Assembly (NCBI GenBank): GCA_009760855.2
Contig: WPIO01000094.1
Location: 1,444,501-1,508,500 of the forward strand
Length of the DNA: 64,000 nucleotides
Origin: Cristatella mucedo
Taxonomy: Eukaryota > Bryozoa > Phylactolaemata > Cristatellidae
Direction: 5' to 3'
Below, one piece after another: positions 56,180 to 64,000 of the stretch. The position numbers and the translations under genes are program-made. The notes under the pieces were generated by a model. It saw only the letters and a list, made by a program, of their open reading frames with translations. It ran no database searches and was not told where the DNA came from. Every line of letters starts with the position of its first letter. Position 1 is the first letter of the stretch.

Positions 56180-56393
56180 CATCCTCGGGCATGCTGATCG
56201 CACCGCGAGTCGCCATGCTCCATTCACTGGCTTGGCTGCTGTCATCACTTAATCGCCATTGCACTTCGTAAAAGTACTGGGAAGCTGGCGATAGTGCTGA
56301 GAGTTGGATGACACAAGAGCCACTTGCAGTCGTCGATTTCCTAACTCTGTCGTCGAAGCAAGCCTCACATACGTTGCACGTGGCGTTGAAAGT
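56180..56393 (-). CDS. Receptor paralog B exon B5: second half of D3 with WSxWS-like motif
   Basis: 214 nt, phase 0 in (TGCCTAG acceptor), phase 1 out (G|GTGGGT). It reads TFNATCNVCEAC, then GSCVIQLSALSPASQYFYEV, QWRLSDDS and QASEWSMATRG. The order hydrophobic strand, YxYEVxWR, then xSxWS is that of the membrane-proximal domain of a class I cytokine-binding module. ASEWS keeps the second WS of WSxWS and loses the first Trp. A6 is the counterpart. Confidence 0.92.
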
Positions 56394-56592
56394 CTAGGCA
56401 AATCGTCGGTATCACATTATCGCCAAATTAATTGTAATTTCAGATCAAATATATTCGTCAAAAATTAGTTTCTGGCTCATGCAAACTTAAAAGACCTCTC
56501 TTGTCTCACGTTGAATCGTGCTGTGACATCACGCATCGTTAAACATGGCCAAGGTGATCTCAATAGTTAGAAGTGACAACCACATAAATATG

Positions 56593-56702
56593 TAATGTAT
56601 CTCCGTCTGTAACTCCACAAAGTCATAAAGATCATGTGGGTGTTACGCAGGGGAGTTTTGTATAGCGCACTCACAGCCAAAGCGGCTTTCGGTACGCATT
56701 CA
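56593..56702 (-). mobile_element. LINE family II 3' end only
   Basis: CTCCGTCTGTAACTCCACAAAG to AGCGGCTTTCGGTACGCATTC, about 110 bp. Confidence 0.8.
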
Positions 56703-57454
56703 TAATAGCTGTATGAAGGGATAGTCAGCAATGCAGTTCGCGTTGCACAATGTGATTATCTGGAATTCGTATAATGCCAAGCTATATTGGAATTAAATAA
56801 AAAAACGTGAAATTAGTGTAGCACCCTAAAGGACGTAAAAATCTTTCAAGGAACTTCACATTTGGTTTACTGTATAGCTACTTCAGCAAATCGTCACTTT
56901 TACTCAGTTGAATGAATAGCGTTAGTGCATTGTACATGTCAAGTCCTAAAAAGGCACATCTAATATATGTTCTCTCAATAAAGGCAAGGTACGAAAGCAG
57001 TTCCATATTAAACTAGAAGACATGTGTAGGAACCAATTTTTCTATTGCGCAGCATTCCTCATTGATAAGCTTAACGAATGCGGTATCTTAGCACACATTC
57101 CCTCAAAATTAGCTATATCTTTCTTCCCGGTAAGGATTTCCTTGAAGAAAAGTACATTGAATGAGGCATTGCGCTTATTGAAATATGAGCGCGATTGCTT
57201 ATGTGATTGTAAGGAGATCGTATTTTATCCACCCCCAAGTTTAAACATTGCATGCTTACCAGTGAGACTAATAATCGTATCGATAACCGTAACGACGAAA
57301 ACCAACTCATACCTTGAAGCAGGAAGCCAAAGCTCTGGGATGGGAAGTTTATTTTGTCATATTTCTGTTAGTTGTGATGCTCACAGTGAATGCCCAGCTA
57401 CCAACTGTAGAATGCATGTCGTACTATGGAATGTCGTGTCATGCATCTCAGCCT

Positions 57455-57935
57455 ATGACTCCACAAAGCCACGAATAGTATGTGAGTATTAAGCATGAGA
57501 GTTTTGTATAGCGCACTCACAGCCTAAGCGGCTTTCGGTAAGCATTCGGTAGCCAACAGACTTCATCTCAAGCAACCCTGGGAAAGCCGTAAGCATAGCT
57601 GAATGAGGGAAGCAGTTACGGTAGTAAGTAGCACGGAAGTAGCAGCTCAGGACCGCTGGAAAAGATGCGGCATATTCGGAAGCAGGAGAGTTTTTATCCT
57701 TGCTTAAGAACCATGGAAGCAAGTTCCGCAGTTTAGGAACAGTAGAGAAAAGGCTTCTGTCGCCAACTGTCTTTAAGCGGAGGAATGGAATAGCTAATAT
57801 ATCGCCCATTCAGGACCCGAGGGCGCGAGGAGGCTGAAACTTCTGCAGCAGTCCAGCTAAACATGTAGGAGCCAAGCCGTGGCGGGCCATGTGAGTCAGT
57901 GCAGGAACTTCGCTCTGAATTAGGGTCCTATTAAG
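57455..57935 (-). pseudogene. LINE family II 3' part
   Basis: 3'UTR and C-terminal coding, open 57809-57489 (LAIPFLRLKTVGDRS; LRNLLPWFLSKD). More diverged than the copies at 26.4 and 45.2 kb. Confidence 0.8.
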
Positions 57936-57953
57936 CAAGCTGGAGGGGCTATA

Positions 57954-58120
57954 CAGTGAGTGCTATAGCAGAGAGGACAACAGATATTCCAAAGGAAATT
58001 AGTTGTGCATAACAATATTGGAAACAATGGAAAACATAGTGAGTGCTATAGCAGAGAGGACAACAGATATTCCAAAAGAAATTAGTTGTGCATAAAAATA
58101 TCGGAAATAATGAAAACATT
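57954..58120. repeat. 83-bp tandem duplication
   Basis: GTGAGTGCTATAGCAGAGAG begins at 57956 and again at 58039; the two units differ at about six positions. Confidence 0.9.
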
Positions 58121-58784
58121 GAATCGTACCTTTGAGTGCTAAAGCTTAACCAAACGTTACATGTTCTTAACCCTAAAGCTATTTCAAGACTTGAATTTTA
58201 TATTAGGCCTGAGCATATTATGTGTGCTCATGCCAAGTGTCAGCCGAGAATTTTATAAGAAAGTGCCCTTGCTAACGAGAGCCCGGTTAAATACCGCATG
58301 CAGGAAAACTTATTTCTGATTTTAGTACTTTTATGTGACCGAGCAAACAAAAGGCATTGATCTGTCATTTAAACAACTCTTTTCCACTTGAAAAACAGCG
58401 TTTATTTTGTACCATTACTATTTACTCGACAGAGTTTTGGCAGCAGAACGCAGCTATCAAAGGGCGTAAATCTACTGGAAGCTAATTACACAACAACCAC
58501 AAATGAATTTTTGAGACGGTACAGGAAATGCGCTGGTGGTGCCCATTTTAAGGAGGAATTTTGAGGAATATCCAGTTTTGACCATCGCTTTAAAGAATAT
58601 TGAATTGCCATGCAGTTTATTAAAGTTTATAATACGGCAGTGTGTTGCCATCGGCAGGAGGTACTGCAAAATAGCTGACAAAATCAACAATACAGGTAGG
58701 CAGCAAAGTTATATGTCATTTTCTCCAATGAGCGCTGCAAGCATAAAAATAAATATTCCAGTAATCACTAGCCTTTCTGATTAC

Positions 58785-58948
58785 CTTGACGCTGTCCTGC
58801 TCAAGACGGACAATTACTTGATACTGCATTGAGCTCTGAGCGGAACAAAGCCATTGCTTAACTTCATCGTCGACGCAGAAACTGAACATAAGCGATCTTT
58901 TGTCGATAAATGACGTATCCAAACGGTATAAAGGTTCTGGTGGCCTAG
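58785..58948 (-). CDS. Receptor paralog B exon B4: first half of D3
   Basis: 164 nt, phase 1 in (TACATTTCTAG acceptor), phase 0 out (AAG|GTAATC). It encodes PPEPLYRLDTSFIDKRSLMF, then SFCVDDEVKQWLC and SMQYQVIVRLE, the A-B-C strands of the second cytokine-binding-module domain. It shares KQWLC and the following strand with A5. It joins in frame with B3 and B5. Confidence 0.9.
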
Positions 58949-59157
58949 CTAGAAATGTACCATATTATTTGCAAGTAGCATAAACTTATATCTCTATCAT
59001 TGAAACACAAGTGTATGTTGTACACCAACTCAAAGTGTTAAAACTGAGAATCGGAGGTTTTCAGCTATCGTGCTCTTCACGTCTGGAGGCAAGCACGTTA
59101 ACCATTGGTCCAATAAGTCAACTACCATGAGATCGAATCTCAAACCAGATAAATTGT

Positions 59158-59685
59158 TTTCAAGGTTTTGTCGCTCACTTTTAGTTCCCTTCATTATATT
59201 GCTCCAGCCCATCTGTCAGATATACTACCCCATCAGGCCAAGCATCGTACCACCCGCTTTTCGGAATCCAACAGTCTAGAAATACCTCATACAAACCTTA
59301 AACCCTTTGGAGACCGTGCATTTAGTTCATATGCACCCAAAGCCTGGAACTCTCTCCCGACCTGCGTCAGAACATCACCTGACCTGACCACATTTAAAAG
59401 GAACCTAAAAACACGCCTATTTGGGACAGCATTTAGTGGGTCCCTGTGATTCGTCCTTGATGTGCATATGGGTGCTGACACTGTGCATGCTGCCACTAAC
59501 CACATTTGCATGCTGACCCTGTGCATGTCATCTGTAACCATGCTATTCATTTTGTTTGTTTTTTAAGCATGATTTTACTTACCATTCAATTGCATTTCAC
59601 TTTACAGCAAATGTAAAGCGCCTAGAGAGAGATTAAGTTCTCTGAGGGCGCTTTATCAAGTGAATTATTATTATTATTATTATGG
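59158..59685 (+). mobile_element. LINE family I 3' end, one of the least decayed
   Basis: RT C-terminal coding open 59168-59449 (AWNSLPTCVRTSPDLTTFKR), 3'UTR, then a perfect hairpin: stem TAAAGCGCC/GGCGCTTTA (59614-59622, 59647-59655) with inner stem AGAGA/TCTCT, then CAAGTGAATTATTATT. Confidence 0.92.
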
Positions 59686-59864
59686 TATTTACTTTTACCC
59701 GAAGGCTGGTAAAATTTTGGGAATATGGAAACATCTTGCTCGTTCTTTATCGCTAAGGATATTTCAAGTCTGAATTTCATTTAAGCCTGGGGCAGTGTCA
59801 TTATTTTTAGGTCTTCTTTCGGTGATACTGTTCTCGATAATCGCAACGAGGGTTAATATAAACG

Positions 59865-60075
59865 TTCTACTTCCCTGTTACTTAATAACTCAACTGCTCT
59901 CGTGACTCTGCTATGCTTCCAACTTTCTCTTTGTTGCGTAGGATGATTCTTTTGGCTACCGAGTGCGTTCTGAAAGCCACTTTGGCTGTGAGTGCACTAT
60001 GCAAAAATCCCCCGCATAACATCACCATAGTCGTTGTCCACCTGTGAAGTTACAGGTGGAGATATTTACATTATA
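59865..60075 (+). mobile_element. LINE family II 3' end, old copy
   Basis: CAACTGCTCTCGTGACTCTGC, TTTCTCTTTGTTGCG, GGCTACCGAGTGCGTTC and GTGCACTATGCAAAAATCC, ending CAGGTGGAGATATTTACATTA. Confidence 0.75.
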
Positions 60076-60269
60076 TGAATCAAATAGACAGGAAGTTTCT
60101 ATTGGTAGCTGTGAAAGTCGCACGTCAAAGTCACTATACACATGGCGACTTCATATAAAGGATGTACATACACTACGCCATATATGTACCAAGCGCAGGG
60201 TACGGAACGTACCCTGGACGTCCCCCCCCCCGGGACATTTCCTCCGAACATTTCCCCCTAGGGTAGGAC

Positions 60270-60652
60270 ATTCCCCCGGATTTTAGGGTTTAGAATTTAA
60301 GCTTTAGGGTTTTTAGGGTTTAATATTTTTAGGGTTAAGGTTTTAGGGCTTAGGGTTTTAGGGTTCAGGGTTAAGCACTTATGGTTTTAGGGCTTATAAT
60401 TTAGGGTTTAGGGGTTTTGGGTTTTAGGCTTTAATGTTTAGGGTTTAGGGATTAGGGATTTTAGGGTTTATTGTTTAGTGTTTCGATTTTAGGGTTTAGA
60501 GTTAAACGTTTGAGATTTTAGGATTTAGGGTTTGGAATTTAGGGTTTATGGTTTTTAGCGTTTAGAGTTTAGGGTTTAGGGTTTAGAGTTTAGGGTTTAG
60601 GGTTTTAGAGTTTAGACTTTAGGGTTTAGGGTTTAGATTATAGGGTTGAGAG
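60270..60652. repeat. Degenerate interstitial telomere-like repeats
   Basis: About 380 bp of irregular TTTAGGG/TTTTAGGG/TTAGGG units all in one orientation, e.g. GTTTAGGGTTTAGAGTTTAG at 60575. In the intron between B3 and B4. Confidence 0.85.
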
Positions 60653-61011
60653 CGGGCTGCGCCTCCGCCGGCTAAATCCATCCTTGCTCGTATTCCGTGC
60701 TTTAATTAGCGCGTATTAGGGCGTAACTCGATCTCTTGAGGTCGAGTTATACTCAGTAGACCTCCGAGGCTTAGCGCTCATTTGCATGAACGTGCAGTAC
60801 GCCACAGCGGATGCCCGCTTTGACGGGTACGATCACTGCCTGGCGGCGTCGAGCGTCACCTAACTTCTGCGTAGCGAAACTGTATATTTTGCCGCTGCTG
60901 CTGCTGCAACCGATGCCGCTCGCTCCGTTAGAAAACATCCTTTAATCCATCCATTCTTCTAATTATACTGAGTTTATTTTAATTTAATAGAACATGAACT
61001 TCATTTAATCA

Positions 61012-61406
<395 letters not shown>

Positions 61407-61486
61407 TGCTATCCAACGCTCCCTGCCGGAGGATTCTGCTGGCGAGCTAGCGTGGTTGCAACATTAATAAGGATGAATAGGCGTAC

Positions 61487-61653
61487 CAATACTTATCGTC
61501 GTGAACTCCCTTAGTGCTTCGGCAGTGCCGAAAATGTTCTTGATAGTAAGGTGCGCCGTGTGGGATTCTGATGGACTCAAGGCACCTGTCGGGCTGCAGC
61601 TGACGCAGGAACCTCTACCGCTTGCGTCAGGAGTCGTACAGTTCATCGAGTAA
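61487..61653 (-). CDS. Receptor paralog B exon B3: second half of D2
   Basis: 167 nt, phase 2 in (GTACATTTTTCAG acceptor), phase 1 out (G|GTACGC). It encodes YSMNCTTPD, then C-x2-C, HTAHLTIKNIFGTAEALREF and TTISI. A4 has the same length, cysteine spacing and TNLFGS/KNIFGT motif. It closes the first cytokine-binding-module domain. Unlike A4, its acceptor is single and unrepeated. Confidence 0.9.
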
Positions 61654-61744
61654 CTGAAAAATGTACTCGCATTATTTCTAGACACTCATTGTGGATGTGC
61701 TCCGCGGTGCTCGCAGAAGGTACGTCGTTGCGATGACCGCTTAC

Positions 61745-62007
61745 CACTGATAAGGAGTATCCAGTGAGCTGTTCGTGCAATGCTCAGCTCTCACGTCGAC
61801 TTTCAGCCAATCATAAAGGTATCTCGACGCTATCGACTCAAATGACTTTCCAAGGGAATACTGACAGGAGACCAGTGAAGGTGCGGTGCTGATATTAAAG
61901 CCATGTGTATCGCGATGACATCTGTCCACAGCGTTGGATTTATTGAGTTGAACATGACATTCCCAAGCCAGGGGCTTATCTGGTAGATCTGTGACGTGCA
62001 TAAACAG
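61745..62007 (-). CDS. Receptor paralog B exon B2: first half of D2, start uncertain
   Basis: Phase 2 out (TG|GTAAGC). It encodes LPDKPLAWECHVQLNKS, then VSCQYSLGKSFESIA and DWLKVDVRAEHC, matching A3 (VTWSCDILLDG; MICHYQITQL). Start taken at TCTAACTTCAG|CTG, which gives phase 0 rather than the phase 1 of A3. In another frame the DNA just upstream (62044-62008) reads WTLASVSNFS, like A3's upstream part (NLANFS), so a 1-nt frameshift in an exon starting near 62044 is the alternative. Exons for D1 and the signal peptide must lie beyond the right edge. Confidence 0.75.
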
Positions 62008-62059
62008 CTGAAGTTAGAGACGGAGGCTAATGTCCACAATATGTCTTGTATAAGCACCG

Positions 62060-63555
62060 AGTAACAGGAAGTGCGTCCATACTATATCTATGCTTGGGCA
62101 CCGAAAAGGAATAGATTACGTACACAAAAACACCCACGCTAGTTTAAAGGCTCTTAGTATTAACTTTGGTCAGCGTTCGGGTAAAATCTATTGATTACAG
62201 AAACTAGCCATGCAGTAATCATTATTTGAAATACATTTTAATTAATCATTAGAAAAGCAACAACTTAGTTTTATGAAAAAAATAGTGCGAGAACTTTTTT
62301 TTGAGACGCATTTTAATGAATTATAAAGCATTCACGGATACAAAACAATCATTAACGGACAGCCTGACTTTTTGAAGATTCTTTCGATTTCAACTGTGTG
62401 GTGGCTAATTGTGCGTGTAGTAGTAAAGGCAAAAATAGTGCTTTAGTTTCTCATATACCAGAATGTTTCCTCGATTTCATCATTTTCTAACCACCACCAG
62501 GACGATAATTGAAAAAATAAGCTACCGATCTTGGTTTAAGTAAGATTACGGACTTTTAGAAATGGCGATAGCTTATTATTAGCGCCATTTCGTTTGGCTA
62601 GAAAAAGAAAAGCCGCATTACCGCCACACTGCTGCATGCACCTAATCAACTTGCATCGCCTGCTGGTCTGAATGAGGCGAAATCCATTTCGTTAATCACT
62701 GCTATTGTTGAACTTTATATTGATCAATGATACTCGGTAAAACCGGTTTCGTGCAAAATATAAGAGCCACCAAAAGACAGGAATTGTCGGGTCACTGAAA
62801 TATCTTGAGCAAGTTATTGAAAATAGTTACTCTTTTTTATTTCTATGGTGAGATTATTGAACTACTACAGCATTGGATCAAGCTCATACATAGTTCAATA
62901 AATTTGTAAGCGCTGCGGACATATGCTTGAAACCATTATCGCATTTGAACTTGCTTCCATATAGAATTTCATGGATAGCGAGTTTTCCTAATAATAGATA
63001 TCATTGTTTTGAGGGTTCCGTTGAAAGAGTAATTAGTAAATATGCTAAAGAAATATCAGCGACACGTGGTTCCGCTTTGTAAGGAAACCATTTCGTCTGC
63101 CACGTAACCACAACCGCTGCAGACGCATTGCTGTTTTGCACCAGGTCAGCTCTATTAGTGTCTGTATATGCAAATGATTTGCAGAGTTTTTGCAGAGAAC
63201 CTATTCAAGTCACCAAAGACTTAATTTAATAAATATCATCAGAAGTTATTATCATCACTTATGATATCTCCGTCAATCTTAGGCTGTATTTATTTTGGGC
63301 GGCTTAAATTGTGCTCAAAAGTATTTTTTTGACGAGTAACCATTGCAGATGTATTCAGTAAAAAACATTAGGATAATTCGGCATTCAGCAACTAGTTAGC
63401 GGCTTTTTTCAGTCGGCTGCAGATGCTCTCAGTATGATGGCATCCAGTTTTTATCGCACGATACTCCAACTGACAGTCTCTCAGCTGCCAGTGTAACTTA
63501 CTATGACATCACTTAATTTTTAATATTAATTGTACTGTGGCATCTCTATGGGGCT
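62060..63555. other. Upstream intron of paralog B, AT-rich, nothing recognised
   Basis: I looked on the minus strand for a D1-like exon (Cys, central Trp, CYY end) and saw none. Confidence 0.5.
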
Positions 63556-63559
63556 TTTA

Positions 63560-64000
63560 AGAGAGCTAGACATCGAATTAGGCACTTTAATTATACTGTA
63601 AGGAAAGAATGATAATTTTTTATTGATTGCATGAACTTTGTCAACACGCTAAGTACACTAAGTAAGCTATAGGTTATTCACGCAGAGCAATCAAACACTG
63701 TTAGGTGCGGCCAGTTTTTGGGATCTTTGTAAATGCTGACCTGTCAGGGAGTTTTGTGATATTCTTCTACGAGAGTGAGTGCCTGGCTTTGGGAGCGCAT
63801 CAACGACAAGCCAATCCAAGCCAAAGTATTTGAGGTTGGCTAGAGGCACAGCTAAATCTCGTGAGTCAGAAGAATTGGTGGCAAGCTGTCTAGATTAACT
63901 GGGAAGTAGTTAAGATTGGTAAGCCAGCTAAAGTAAGTGAAGGAATCTTAAAGTGAGTGACAAAACTTCGAAGGCAAAGCAATGCCTGTCTATGAGGCAG
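63560..64000 (-). mobile_element. LINE family I relative running off the right edge
   Basis: AATTAGGCACTTTAATTATACTG (tail), then GTGAGTGCCTGGCTTTGGGAGCGC, GTATTTGAGGTTGGCTAGAGG and GTGAGTGACAAAACTTCGAAG, minus strand, diverged. Confidence 0.7.

Noticed and set aside
57022-57492. 156-codon plus-strand ORF.
   Set aside because: Runs against the gene, ends inside a LINE tail, has no recognisable domain, and AT-rich composition makes such a length plausible by chance.

Overview
The window is animal (metazoan) nuclear DNA. Its genes are split into short exons by 0.2-5 kb introns with GT-AG borders, it is packed with L2/CR1-type LINE fragments, tRNA-derived SINEs and AT/CT/GT microsatellites, and it has local CpG-rich patches. 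I see no bacterial, organellar or viral gene. The receptor family and LINE types suit an invertebrate bilaterian; I cannot name the clade.

The genes are two paralogous receptor genes, both on the minus strand, head to tail. Paralog A runs from a signal-peptide exon at 24410 down to 1487 and continues off the left edge. Paralog B enters from the right edge (first visible exon about 62007) and ends at 44118, or at 43395 if an in-frame TGA is passed. I assembled 9 exons in each by reading splice sites. Intron phases agree (1-1-2-1-0-1-0-1-0-1 along the combined gene) and two exon pairs have identical lengths (167 and 134 nt). Between them they show the layout of tall class I cytokine receptors (gp130, LIFR, Domeless): signal peptide, Ig-like D1, a two-domain cytokine-binding module with a WSxWS-like motif, three further FN3 domains, a transmembrane helix and a cytoplasmic tail with tyrosine motifs. 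Such receptors act at the cell surface and signal through JAK/STAT.

Layout: 1.5-24.4 kb is paralog A, with its CpG-rich 5' flank at 24.4-25.3 kb. 25.3-43.4 kb is intergenic and filled with LINEs, SINEs, microsatellites and an orphan CpG-rich patch (35.6-36.15 kb). 43.4-62.0 kb is paralog B. 62.0-64.0 kb is upstream intron sequence and a LINE edge. Introns hold most of the repeats.

The main points of interest are: an in-frame TGA in the cytoplasmic region of B followed by 240 open codons; a hydrophobic, membrane-helix-like segment read in frame if intron 4 of A is retained; an 18-bp repeat that multiplies a 3' splice site ahead of exon A4; a GC 5' splice site in A; a possible mutually exclusive exon in A; and a hairpin tail shared by the main LINE family and a tRNA-derived SINE. 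All joins are by eye, with no transcript evidence.
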